This document shows, one piece after another, positions 1-12,213 of a stretch of 64,000 nt of DNA (position 1 is the first letter of the stretch; each line of letters starts with the position of its first letter). A model generated the notes under the pieces. The model saw nothing but the letters and a program-made list of their open reading frames with translations, searched no databases and was not told where the DNA came from. A program made the position numbers and the translations under genes. The stretch is from Anaspis maculata (Eukaryota; Arthropoda; Insecta; Coleoptera; Scraptiidae), in NCBI GenBank assembly GCA_949128115.1, contig OX421961.1, forward strand, positions 106,376,363-106,440,362, in the 5' to 3' direction.

Positions 1-2272
1 CTGCTCTTATCGTGATTTTTCTGGTATTTAGTTAGTATACATGGAAAACAGAATAATTTGGGACATGTAGCTCTTCATCCGTCGTGGGACGGACCATACC
101 TACACCGTGGTGGTGAAGAGGATATTGACGACGTCGTGAACGCCGGACCAAAGAGCCCGAGACGAGTTATTCACCTGGATCAACTCGCACAATTGGCGAA
201 AATCAGCGGCCACCAGAAGGCGCTGAACGCAGTCAAACATGGTGGCCCAAGGGGCCTTGACAAATAGGTACCCAGCGCACAGCCCAGCGCAGTAGCGCAG
301 TAGCACTCGACAGTTGACAGTACCTACTCCAAATCAGAAGAATATTGACAGTTTTGACAGTTGATAAATAATTAAATTTTTTTGTTTTCCTTGTTTTCCA
401 CATCGTCGTGAATGTGAGCGAGTGAGTGTTGTAGTTTGACTTGAATTACTGCGTTAGTATACGCCGATGGACACAATACACAAGGCAGCAGCAAAAGCCG
501 ATACGTAAGTTGGTGAAATGATAGCCGAAAAATGCAATCTCTGAATGCTTATTTACGTTACAGATGTTGAGTTGTGTGAGCCCCTTGCACACAAGGTGGA
601 AATACTAAGCCCCCACAAGACAAAGCATAGGTACAACAGGACGCATCACGAAAATGAGCCAACAATTATCATTCAGGCTAGAAAGATGAACATTCTTTTG
701 GAGTAATCGTACGACTCATACATTGACTGTAAAGTAAAATTTCAGTAGCTAATAAGCATTTACCGCTGTCTAGAATAATAAAAATCATAGTTTATCAATA
801 ATAATTGAGTATTCTTTAATCATAAGTTTAATCATAGCTCATCGGTTGATGTTAGTGTTTCTACAATGGAAAATATTTTCATATCGATTAAGGTTCTAAA
901 TCTGAACTGATGAGGCGAGTGACGGATTCTGATTTGCAGGGCAGGTCTCTTCTCTCAATACCGCTGGCGTTGATCTCCAGGCTCTCCGGCTGCTCTCACT
1001 GGCTTATCGGAGATGGCTTCACGAGCTCACAACACTGTTCTAACAACTGGTCCACAGAACCTGACCTCCAAATGGTTTTCAATTATCCATTTATGAGACA
1101 TAACAAAGCACAAGAGTCTCAGTCGCAGTGAGCCCCAGTCACCCCACACACGAATTAATGACCTGCCTCAATCACTTCTTCGCCTTCGCACTTTGTCGAG
1201 AGGGGGCTGATTTGGTCACCAACATGACCATAAATATTGGGCAAATGAATCTGTATTATTGGCATTTTCTAAAACAAAAATAAGTTAGAGATACTGCAAC
1301 GAAATTCCATTCCCAACGAACCCCCATCAGCAGTTCTTGGCCCACTGCACAGGCCCACTGTTACGCTTTCACTGACAGCTATCACTGTTGACAGCTGTTG
1401 TGATGTAAATGCGCACTGCGTTTACTACCTATTTGTCAAGGCCCCTTGGGCCACCATGTTTTATTGCGTACAGTGCCACCACGCGAAAAAGATTTTCGCC
1501 AATACTGAGGGAATAATGGAGTGCCTGATGCCTGCATGTTCGCGAGCTCGCGAAGAACAAATAGAGCAGTACTTACCTCGTACGACAATTATTCATGTGA
1601 CTTGTAAATTAGCAGTACCTATATGCAGCAATAAAACAGTGAAACAATATGTGTTTGAACGTTCCTCCTTATTATTAAAGTAGGTAGGTACCTAGGTACC
1701 CAAAGCAAATTCGTAACACTACTTTGAATCCTCTTCAGCCAGTGTGGTGTACCAAGGGGAGGGCGGGGAGTGCGGTTCGCTTCGGGTACCAGCAGTAAGG
1801 GGGTGTGTCAGTGTTCTTGGATTATTCGGGGTATTGGGGTGCAAAAAGGATATACAGATCTGGGGCACAAGGTCTTGGAGGGTGCAAAACAAGCTGGAAA
1901 AGCTCAGTTTAATGGGGCGTGATTTTTGACTCTAGAATTCCCGGGGTGCAAAACTGCCGAATCCGACACGGGTTGGGAGGATTTCACTACAGTCTGCAGG
2001 TCTGTAGTTCATTCTCTAGGTAGGTGGAATTGGGTGAGGGTTCACAGGTGCCTGGGGGCCAAATACGCTAGGTACGCCGTTGTCGGCATTCATCCATGGA
2101 CAAGGCGAAGGTCATTATAGTAGAAAACTGATACCTCGTACGACGAGGTTGACGATTCATTTTCAAATTTCCCGCTATTAATTATCCACGCACTACAACG
2201 CGTGACAGAGTGCGCAAATGTGACATCTGCACCAAAATGGCTGACGAGTCAGCTGTCCTATATAGAGTAGCT
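1..2272. other. Non-genic stretch, no host gene recognised
   Basis: Only short open frames occur here, with no recognisable domains and no convincing splice chain. A start codon at 467 followed by a possible donor near 511 gives a frame that stops soon after the next acceptor, so I did not call a gene. The one clear structure is the inverted repeat annotated separately at 226-1470. Confidence 0.5.
226..1470. repeat. Inverted repeat pair about 1.1 kb apart
   Basis: The 36 bases at 235-270 recur as an exact reverse complement at 1426-1461, with weaker similarity just outside (acgcag... / ...ttgcgt). The core includes CATGGTGGCCCAAGGGGCC. This could be the two ends of a decayed DNA transposon, but I could not define terminal bases or a target-site duplication. 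Confidence 0.55.
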
Positions 2273-2332
2273 ATACTTATACGCATGACGTCACAGTAAA
2301 GAGAGACAACGGAAAATTGGAGACCTCAATTG
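2273..2332 (+). repeat. 60-bp repeat, exact inverted copy at 33112-33171
   Basis: These 60 bases, containing GCATGACGTCACAGTAAAG, match the reverse complement of 33112-33171 with no mismatch that I can see. It is a dispersed repeat. The exactness across 31 kb suggests recent copying of a repeat family. Confidence 0.75.
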
Positions 2333-2739
2333 CGAAAGCTACAAAAAAAAAACGTTCAAGGAAGTTTTTTCCCTTTCAAATATTATTGCAAAAGAAAAGG
2401 AAAACAAATATTTCTCAAGTGATACTTGAGGCATCGTCAAGTTATACTTGAGCAGAACTTTCACGTCTATGAAACGCGTTTCTGGTCGAAGTTATACTCA
2501 AGTATCAAGGTGGACCTCAAGTCACGACTATGAATACGGCCATTAGTATGTTTATAAGTAAGTAAACTAGTCCGGGGGCATAGAGTCAAAAAAAGCTTGG
2601 CCGTGTGCAGCTTCGTGAAGATATAGGGGAAACCGCCGATGATGGCATGGTGCCGATGATGGCATACTGTCAATATTTTTTGTGCATTTGAATTCATCGG
2701 CCAAATGACCTCTTTGGTAGGCACCCAGTATCACCAAGT

Positions 2740-5700
2740 ATTAGTATGGGGGCATAGGTCGTGCCGTGTGCAGCTTCGTGAAGATATATAGGGATATGTC
2801 TTAGTCGATTCCTGGGGGGTCAAGGACCATGAAAAATGATGGTGGAATATTCGTATCTACTGCAGGCAAATATGGTGGAGGCGCCAAAATGGGCTTCATC
2901 TGGTAATAAGAAACTGGCTCTAGCTCGTTTGTTTTCCAACGGATTTCAACATCTGGGACGTCATTTTGTAGACAAAAAAATTCTCTTCTTATTTCATACC
3001 TAAATTTACAAACGTCATTCCGTGAAACTGTCAAATCTGTATTTATAAGTCATGCTAAATTCCGCCCTTTTTTTAAGGTTATCCGATATTTTTGAAACCT
3101 GGCAGTATCATAGATCTTGAAGTGCTCTTTTAGAATTTTTACTTTTCCACTTCGTATCTTCGCCGTTTTGGCCGCCATATTGAAAAGATGGCGCCCAAAA
3201 AACAGTTTTTTGTCAATATCTTGAATTCAACTGACTCAAGATTGGAATGTGTGTATGCGGAGGAAAGCCCATTCCAATCTCTACAATTTGACATATCAGT
3301 CATTAATGTGCGATTTACGGTTCTTGAGTTAGAGCTTTCAGAACTTCCGGAAGCATCAACTTTCGGCATTCAATCAGCATGTTAAATTGATACCATCGTC
3401 ATGTAGTAGGCAAATAACCCATCAATAGCTCTTGGCCATTAACCATAGATGACAAAAATTTAGAAAATCGATCATGGTGATGTTATTTGTGTAATTACAG
3501 GGTGAACTGTGAAAGCAAACTGACTTTAGAAAGAAATAAAGGTAATATAGCATTTGAAGGATATCAGATACATTCGAAACTCATAATTATGATGAGATTT
3601 GGGGTCATCATTCAGAATATCCACTTTTCCACTTCGTATCTTTGCTGTTCTGGCGATAATTTTGAAAAAATGGCGCCTAAAAAAACATATTTTCGACTTT
3701 TTTCCAAAAATTTGTCATAAAACTTGAGAACTCATATCAAAAGTGAAGGTCTATTAAATTGTCTATAATTTGACGTCTGAATCACTCATGTGCGACTTAC
3801 AGTTCTCAAGCTATACCTTCTCAAAGTTGATTTTCCCTTAGAGTTCACCCTGTAGTTGCATAGCAACCGTTACCATGCTTGATTTTCTGGATATTAATGG
3901 TCTGTGGTTGACAATTTATCATTATTTATGGTTAATTTGACTGCCACGTGGAGCTAAGCTCAACTTGACATGCTGATTGGATGACAAAAGTTGATGCTTC
4001 AGGGAGCTCTGGAAGCCATAACCCAAGAACCGGAAATAGCACGTACACGAGTAAGGTGTCAAATTGTAGATAATTGAATAAGCTTTCATTCGCATACAAA
4101 CGCTTCCACCTCACATTGACTGAAATGAAGATATTGACAAAAAACTGTTTTTTGGGCGCCATCTTTCCAATATGGCGGCCAAAACGGCAAATATACGAAG
4201 TGGAAAAGTGAACATTTGGAAAGGGCACCTCAAGATCTATAATACTGCCAAGTTTCAAAAATATCAGATAACCTTGAAAAAAGGCCGGAATTTAGCATAT
4301 CTTATGAAGACAATTTTGACAGTTTCCCGGAATGACGTTTGTAAACTTAGGCATAAAGTAAGAAGAGAATTTTTTTGTCTACAAAATGATGTTTCAGATG
4401 TTGAAATCTGTTAAAAAACAAACGAGCTACAGCCAGTTTCTTATCATCAAATGAAGCCCATTTTGGCGCCTTCACCATATTTGCCTGCAGCAGATGTCAA
4501 TATTCCACCATAATTTTTCATGGTCCTTGATCGCCCAGGAATCGATTGGGACATATCCCTATATATCTTCACGAAGCTGCACACGGCCAACCTTTTTTTG
4601 ACCCTATGCCCCCTGACTATATTGACATACAGACTTGTGTGATAGGCAGACATATTGAACGATCCATGTGAAAATATATAGGTTTTGTTGAACCTTGATG
4701 TAATTTTCAGAGAAAGTGAACGTTCAATTAAATTCTTGATAAGCTGAAATTAGGTGTCCCCTTTCGCATATACAATCGATATACTATAGTGTAATTTAAT
4801 TTTAGTTCTATTTTAGTCTATATTCTCACTTCAAAAAAAATAAGGTGAACATTTATGGAAATGTCAAAATTTCATATGATGGCATACCTCAGCCGTTCCT
4901 TTGATGGCATAGGTGTTATAACATCAGACATGAGTCCTTGACTACTTGGAAAATTGGAACGGTTTGTCCTTGACTTTTGAAGATGTCCATTCGCGGTATT
5001 ATGTCAAAAATTTTCATTTGCAAACTTTCTGGGTGAAGTTTTTTCAAAATTACTGGTTTTCAGAGAAAAAAATCCAGGTGTTTTTTTCTCAACTCCTTTT
5101 TTGCCCCTACCTCGGCTCCTACCATCGATTTCCAATCTCTTATTATAAAATTGCCAAATTAACCCGTTTGTATTAATTCAAAAGTAGAAAAACCTCAAAA
5201 TGACTCAATTTTTTACGATATGCCATCATAGGAAGGATAGTGCCTATGATGGAATACTTTCGATTTTTTATATTATTTTTTTTTACGAAAAACTACAAAG
5301 TTAGGTCAAATTTCTAATTCACTTTCAAAATATATCTATAATTGTTTATTGAAATAGCTTATGCAATTGGTAATGAAGCTAAGGATAAAGTGATGACCGA
5401 GCTTCATAATTAAGTATGCCATCATCGGCGGGTTTCCCCTATAGGGATATGTCCTTATCGATTCCTGGGCGATCAAGGACCATGAAAAATTATGGTGGAA
5501 TATTGACATCTGCTGCAGGCAAATATGGTGGAGGCGCCAAAATGGGCTTCATCTGATGATAAGAAACTGGCTGTAGCGCGTTTGTTTTTGAACGGATTTT
5601 AACATCTGGAACATCATTTTGTAGACAAAAAAATTCTCTTCTTATTTCATGCTTAAATTTACAAACGTCATTTTGGGAGACTGTCAAAATTGTCTCCATA

Positions 5701-7262
5701 AGATTTGCTAAACTCTGCCCTTTTTTCAAGGTTATCTGATATTTTTGAAACTTGGCAGTATTATAGATCTTGAGGTGCTCTTTCTGAATTTCCACTTTTC
5801 CACTTCGTATATTTGCCGTTTTGGCCGCCATATTGAAAAGATGGCGCCTAAAAAACAGTTTTTTTTGTCAATATCTTCATTTCAGTCAATGTGAGGTGGA
5901 AGCGTTTGTATGCGAATGGAAGCTTATTCAATTCTCTAAAATTTGACACCTTACTATTGTGTACGTGCTATTTCCGATTCTTGGGCTATGGCTTCCAGAG
6001 CTCCCTGAAGCATCAACTTTTGTCATCCAATCAGCATGTCAAGTTGAGCTTAGCTCCACGTGGCAGTCAAATTAACCATAAATAATGATAAATTGTCAAC
6101 CACAGACCATTAACATCCAGAAAATTGATCATGGTAACGATTGCTATGCAACTACAGGGTGAACTCTAAGGGAAAATTGACTTTGAGAAGGTGTAGCTTG
6201 AGAACCGTAAGTCGCACATGAGTGATTCATATGTCAAATTATAGAGAATTCAATAGACCTTCACTTTTGATATGAATTCTAAAATTTTATGACGAATTTC
6301 AAAAAAAAAAATTGAAAATGTTTTTTTTGGGCGCCATTTTTTCAAAATTATGGCCAGAACAACAAAGATACGAAGTGGAAAAGTAGATATTCTCAATGAT
6401 GACCCCAAATTTCATCATAATAATGAGTTTCGAATGTATCTGATATCCTTCAAATGCTATATTACCTTTATTTCTTTCTAAAGTCAGTTTGCTTCCACAG
6501 TTCACCCTGTAATTACACAAATAACATCACCATGATTGATTTTCTGAATTTTTATTATCTATGGTTAATGGCCAAGAGCTATTGATGGGTTATTTGCCTA
6601 CTACATGACGGTGGTATCAATTTAACATGCTGATTGAATGCCGAAAGTTGATGCTTCCGGAAGTTCTGAAAGCTCTAACATCAAGAACCGTAAATCGCAC
6701 ATGAATGACTGATATGTCAAATTGTAGAGATTGGAATGGGCTTTTCTCCGCATACACACACATTTTAATCTTGAGTCAGTTGAATTCAAGATATTGACAA
6801 AAAACTGTTTTTTGGGCGCCATATTTTCAATATGGCGGCCAAAACGGCAAAGATACGAAGTGGAAAAGTGAATATTTGGAAAGGGCACCTCAAGATCTAT
6901 AATACTGCCAAGTTTCAAAAATATCGGATAACCTCCAAAAAGGGCGGAATTTAGCATGTCTTATAAATACAGTTTTGACAGTTTCACAAAATGACGTTTG
7001 TAAATTTAGGTATGAAATAAGAAGGAATTTTTTTGTCTACAAAATGACGTTCCAGATGTTGAAATCCGTTGAAAAACAAACGAGCTACAGCCAGTTTCTT
7101 ATTACCAGATGAAGCCCATTTTGGCGCCTCCACCATATTTGCCTGCAGTAGATACGAATATTCCACCATAATTTTTCATGGTCCTTGATCCCCCAGGAAT
7201 CGACTCAGACATCACTCTATATATATTTTCACGAAGCTGCACACGGCACGACCTATGCCCCC
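2740..7262. repeat. Large compound palindrome with four repeat units
   Basis: The left arm (about 2740-4600) is mirrored by the right arm (about 5440-7262) around an AT-rich spacer (about 4640-5430). Outer ends match: GGGGGCATAGGTCGTGCCG near 2750 against its complement near 7250. Each arm is itself two diverged units facing each other: about 2780-3390 with 3930-4570, and 5430-6075 with 6610-7200. All four carry the same core (ATGGCGGCCAAAACGGC, then TGGAAAAGTG and CAAGATCTATAATACTGCC). Short open frames are shared between units only because the DNA is. No transposase is recognisable. It is probably a foldback-type element or a repeatedly inverted duplication. Confidence 0.75.
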
Positions 7263-7761
7263 ATACTATACCTTATTAGCGAACATCCCTGTCAAATTTC
7301 TGAAACTCCGAACTAATAACTTTCAAATATAAATCAATTAATTTTATTCTTTTTTTCAGCAATGTAAAGGCTGTATTTTTGGCACCAGGTATATGCTTTA
7401 CTACTCCTATTTTATATCGTTACTTTTTGTTATACAGGGTGGATTTTAACATTTTATGATTGATTCTTTTGTAGTATTTTGGATGAGGCACATCAATAGG
7501 TATGTGGCTCATATACAGTTGAATAACCTTTGGACCTCCTGTATATCTTTTGCTAATGTCTTTTGTTTCGAAATGTTTTCTTCAGAACCAATCGACAACA
7601 CTTTTTGGACTCAGCTATTATTCTTTTAGTTTAATTCATATCGAGCATTCCAAAAGGTCGTGAAGGCACAATACTGATAAAATCTTGTTCTACAATATGT
7701 AAATATCAAAACTGATTGATGTTCAATTGAAACCTTAATAGTGGGAGCAGTACGCAAAAGC
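7263..7761. other. Spacer between two palindromes
   Basis: No gene is seen. A TACAGGGTGG motif near 7433 resembles one terminus of the CAGGGTG foldback family found elsewhere in the window, but no matching partner end was identified. Confidence 0.4.
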
Positions 7762-9178
7762 ATACCGCATTTTGGAGTGCAGTAACGAGATTTTGCATGG
7801 GCGTACCTTATACCAAGACAAGCGATTTGACCCGCAGCACTCGATATTTCATCCCTTAGGGGGCCAATGGGGGCCCTCCAAATTTTCAAGATGCAAGAAC
7901 TTTCACAAAATGATCATTGAGTATCGTTATGTATGTCATAAGTGAAGCTTACGGGTCTATTGAAAATGTTTTCATCTAATGTCGTCGTGTCCAATTCATT
8001 CTTCACACTTGAAAAAAAAATTCTTTGGCAGAGGTCAAAAAAACTGTTTTTATTTTTTTTGCTGTGCAAGGAAACGATAAATTCATATGTTTTGTTGCGT
8101 TCCCAACTAAATCGCGTTCCGTAAGCCCAAATATGAAGACAATTTTTTCGCAATATCATTTTCCCAAGAAGAGGTGACCTCTTCAGTACACTTTTTTCAA
8201 CAGCATTTTTTTCAATGTTCCTAGTGGATAAGACTGTCAATTTTCGCTGATATGAGAAGCTTGAACTCTTTTCTTAGTAATTTTCATGCAACATGGCTTC
8301 AAAACATACAAGAGAGCCCTAAAACTTTTTTTTTCTGCTGGACCGTCAAATTTTTGGCATGTTGATTTTGTAGTAGGGGAGACGCGCAAATAAATAAGAT
8401 CTAGTCTAGGCGAATAAGTTCTACCGGAAAATATACCTACTTACACCTAACGACTCTGCGTTTTGTTGTACTGCAATAAAACACGGGATGGAAGAATATT
8501 TTCTGTTGAAACGAAATCGCCTGTGCCTGCAGCCTGGATTGAATACTGGTCCGCGTCTCTCCTACTATAAAATCAAAATATCGAAAGTTGGACGGCCCAG
8601 CAGAAAAAATTTTTTTTTGGCTCCTTTGGGCGTTTTAGAGTCATGTTGCTTCGCAACCACTAGGTAAAGAGTTCGAGGTCTCCATTCCTGCAAAAATTAC
8701 GAGTGATATCCAGTGGGGACATAGAAAGAAATGCTCTTGGAAAAGAGGTACTGAAGAGGTCACCACTTCTTTGAAAAATACCAATTTAAAAAAAATTTCT
8801 TTACAATTAGGTTTAGGGAATGCGATTTCGTTGGGAACGCAACAGAACATATGAATTTATCGTCTCCTTGCATAGAAGAAAAAATAAAAACAGTTTTTTT
8901 GACCTCTGCCAAAGAATTTTTTTTTCAAGTGTGAAGAATGAATCGGGCACAACGACAATTGATGAAAATATTTTCAATAGACCCGTAAGCTCCATTTATG
9001 ACATACATGACGATACTCAAGGATCGTCATGTGAAAGTTCTTGCATCTTGAAAATTTGGAGGGCCCCCATTGGCCCCCTAAGGGACAAAATATCGAGTGC
9101 TGCGGGTCAAATCGCTTGTCTTGGTATAAAGTATGCTCATACCAAATCTCGTTACTGCACTCCAAAATGCAGTATCGA
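7762..9178. repeat. 1.4-kb palindrome with about 0.6-kb arms
   Basis: Arms at about 7762-8383 and 8556-9178 are inverted copies; for example CGCTTGTCTTGGTATAA near 9115 matches the complement near 7820, and the GGGGGCCAATGGGGGCCC block near 7860 pairs with its complement near 9070. The loop is about 170 bases. The open frames in both arms, including one of 216 codons at 8820-9470, match no family I know and are mirrored by the repeat, so I do not call them genes. A foldback DNA element is the best guess. Confidence 0.75.
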
Positions 9179-9470
9179 TGTGTTTTTAGGTGTGTACCGC
9201 TTGCACTATAAGTTTTCCAGGTCGTTTGAGTTGATTCACTGCCATTTTTTGCTAAGGAACGAGGCGTTTCCAGAGAAAAACAATGTGGGCTCTGGAAAGT
9301 GGCGATTTCGAGATGTTTTCCAAAGTTTTAAACCCAAATATCTCGAAAATCAAGCCTCTAATCAAAATTTTACGAGGGTAACTTTTATTTCTCAATTGAA
9401 CAAGGAATTCGAAAAAAAAATAATTTTTCAAAAATATTCAGTGGCGTACAGAATAGGGTGTGAGAAGTAA

Positions 9471-10216
9471 AGGTGCGTTCAGTCAGCTTGGTTTTAGTTT
9501 TAGTCGTAGTCGTTGTCGTAAATTTGAAAGTAGAAAGCACGCGTCATATGCGCGGCGTTCATACAGGCCCGTATTCATATCCCACTTTCAAGCTAAAAGC
9601 GCTTTTAGTGCGATGCGCATTTAGGGGCATTTCTCATATTTCAGTGTTCAAAAATACATTATTGCGATTGGGAGCGACTGTATGTAGGTACTTAATTGCA
9701 ATTAATTTGCGCGTTAATTTGTATTTTTGAACACTAAAATATGAGAAATGCCCCTAAATGCGCATCGCACTAAAAGCGCTTTTAGCTTAAAAGTGGGATA
9801 TGAATACGGGCCACAGAGTTTTAGTTTTAATTTTAGTCGTAAGAATCCCGAACTTTGTCGTATGATGCCGACTTGCAGGTTGCGTAATTACCGGTATAAG
9901 GTATGAGCATGGATGGTGATGGTAATGGGTTGTATGTATCAATAAAAAAATAGCATAAGCATTTGCTTCGATTTCAGAGGAGTTGCACTCCTCATAAATG
10001 TAAGCAAATACTCATTTATGCTTATTTTTTTACGAGTTTTTATATTAATACTACCCATTATGAACACGGACCGTATGAAGATGAAGGTTCGCGCAGTATC
10101 ATTCGAGCTCCTATTGGTCAATTCTTACGACTAAATCTTGCTATATGAACGCTCTTCTCTGTTACGACAACGACTAAAACTAAAACAGCGACTAAATAAG
10201 CTGACTGAACGCACCT
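9471..10216. mobile_element. Non-autonomous DNA transposon, TAA target duplication
   Basis: Terminal inverted repeats begin AGGTGCGTTCAGTCAGCTT on the left and end with the exact complement on the right; similarity extends into TTTTAGT-rich subterminal sequence. TAA flanks both sides (9468-9470 and 10217-10219). A three-base TAA duplication fits PIF/Harbinger-like elements. No transposase frame is seen. A second hairpin element (9566-9812) is inserted inside it. A shorter relative lies at 30121-30271. Confidence 0.8.
9566..9812. mobile_element. Hairpin MITE nested in the TAA element, ACA duplication
   Basis: The 247-bp unit is an almost complete palindrome starting GGCCCGTATTCATATCCCAC. ACA occurs on both sides (9563-9565, 9813-9815), giving a three-base target duplication and an obvious empty site in the host element. 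Both arms contain AAAAGCGCTTTTAG. It has the same kind of ends as 10846-11024 and 33698-33803. Confidence 0.85.
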
Positions 10217-10845
10217 TAAAACAACTCCTCCGTATCTACGCCACTGGACAATTTTAACAAAAGTTATTTACGTCAAGTGATGGGTATTTATTTCATAAGT
10301 ATTTGTACCAAATTTGGTCGAAATCGCTTTGATGACTCTGAGAGTTATTGCAAAAAGATGATTTAAAAACTGAACTTTGAAGGGCTGTATCTCTGTAGGG
10401 AAACGTTTTGGAAAAAAATTAAACTATGCATGTCGACCTGGCTTTCGATGGACCATCGAATGGTGAATAGGGCGATTGCATGTAGGGGGCGCTTGCGGCG
10501 CCGTTTGCCACCTGGGGACTTTAAGTTTATCAATTGGTATTGCAAATCACAAAATCGTGTGTCATAACTGTCAATTGCATGATTTTGGCACTTGAATAAA
10601 TCAACATTTTCGCCACACCCATTGCCCGCTGTCATTAGTTCTCCATTCATCTTTCTATATTGTCGACGCTGAAAAATGCCCTATAAATGTTGTGTGCCGC
10701 ACCGCGCTCAAGATTCAACAAAACAAAAATGGCATATAATTCCACAAGTTCCACACCAATGAAGTCCTGAAGAAGCGATGGGCCGTTGTTCGACTTTTAT
10801 TTGCAATTTGCAAAACATAAATAAACGAGACAAATCGATCATCTG
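10217..10845. other. Intergenic stretch with one partial repeat end
   Basis: No gene is seen. At about 10467 the sequence AGGGCGATTGCATGTAG resembles an end of the element at 48382-48707, so a truncated copy may be present. A THAP- or transposase-like frame was looked for and not found. Confidence 0.4.
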
Positions 10846-11024
10846 GGCCGCTATTCATGAATCGTGTGAGAAAAGTCCCTGGGAGTTTTATATAATTCGT
10901 ATTACATGTCTGTAGCGAAAGTTGCCTGAAAACCACGATTTTAGGCAACATTCGCTACATCAGTGTACTGCGGAATGTATTTTACTCCCAGGGACTTTTC
11001 TCACACGATTCAAGAATAGCGGTC
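10846..11024. mobile_element. Hairpin MITE, CTG duplication
   Basis: A 179-bp near-perfect palindrome: the arm GGCCGCTATTCATGAATCG pairs with its complement at the right end, and the AGAAAAGTCCCTGGGAG block is shared. CTG flanks both sides (10843-10845, 11025-11027). It is a small non-autonomous element able to fold into a long stem. Confidence 0.8.
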
Positions 11025-11819
11025 CTGCATCTAGCGCAAGCGCGCTGTGCCTAGGGTTGCTAGATTATGGACAGCTTCGGCTGTACAAGGGTTACGCAAT
11101 CATCCGTTGCTAAGGGCCGATGGGAGGGGCTAAAATTCAGCTATGTGTCAAAATTTATCATGAGCGGAGAAAAAAGGAATTTTGCGGGGTCCGGTGCTGT
11201 TGCTTGATGTCCGCAACCGAACATACATGAAAATTTCATTCATATAGCGGCATAAAAGACGTGTTTTGAAACCCATTGGGCAAGTCATATCCACCCCTCA
11301 CACGAATTTGTACACCTAAATCCAAAATAAACACGCTCTTGACAACTAGAGCCCGTTGAGACGGACGCCTATGGCCTTCCGTGAGGCCGACAGACGTCAG
11401 TCCCTAACTCCGTGAGGCCGATCGGTAAACAAACGCTCGGCCAGAATGCGGTACCCTCACGCCGGCCGACCGGTCGCGTGATAATTAGGTTCCCTAGCTG
11501 TGCCACCAAACCAAAGCCACCAAGTGGCGACGAGCTGAACCAACATCATGCAATTGCCCTATTATTACTACTATAACCTGGACCAGCCTGTATAAAGTAT
11601 GGCTCATGGAGACTGGAGAAACCACAAAGCTATTAAAGCTTCAATTGAAACATGTTCTGACTCGATTATTGGAACCGATGTGAACAATTTGGCATGTCTT
11701 GAAAAAAAGAAAATGATTGTTTTTGACTTTTTCAAATTAAATGCGTAGATAGGGAATTTGGCGCGCAAATACTTCAAAAACGCAGCTGGAGTCCAGTGGC
11801 GCCACCTGGAATGTCAGTG

Positions 11820-12213
11820 TCACTGCCTGCCTTACCGACGTAATAGTCGCTTTCGGTTTTGCGCTTTTTCTGGTTGCGATTTGTGAGTGTGTTGTTGAAT
11901 TGTGTTTTATCCTTCCGAAGCGGGGATAGGGTGAGTCCCATTTTCTTCAGTTGACCCCCTTACGAGGCACAAGCCCCCGAGCGGAGCCGCATCTACCCCC
12001 CCCGCGGTGAGGGTGCACCGAAACCGTCGCCTCTCGGTTTTGGGGTTACGTTTGGTGGCGAAATCTGCGAGTTTTCGTGCACAAACTGTGCCCCCGGACC
12101 TTCAGGGGACGTGCTTTCGGCCTCCCGCCTCGTATTTTTGAGGTTAGCTCGAACGCTTTGTTTGTTTCAGGCTTGAGCAATTGATGGACGTTTGAGTGTG
12201 TAAGGAGGGGAAA
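11820..12213 (+). promoter_or_regulatory. XPO1: Probable XPO1 5' UTR with a leader intron
   Basis: The stretch before the XPO1 start is GC-rich and has a candidate donor (AGG then GTGAGT, intron from 11931) and a good acceptor (TTTGTTTCAG ending 12170). Removing 11931-12170 would leave a short non-coding exon joined to the leader that carries the start codon at 12214. The transcription start is not visible from sequence; it is probably near 11820-11880. The 800 bases upstream (11025-11819) hold no recognisable gene. Confidence 0.5.

Noticed and set aside
467..710. Possible two-exon small gene (ATG at 467, donor near 511, acceptor near 563)
   Set aside because: Joining at the best splice sites puts a stop codon immediately after the junction; the open downstream frame has no start.
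8820..9470. 216-codon open frame in the 7.76-9.18 kb palindrome
   Set aside because: It lies mostly in one arm of a repeat, has no recognisable domain, and the mirrored arm keeps only pieces of it.
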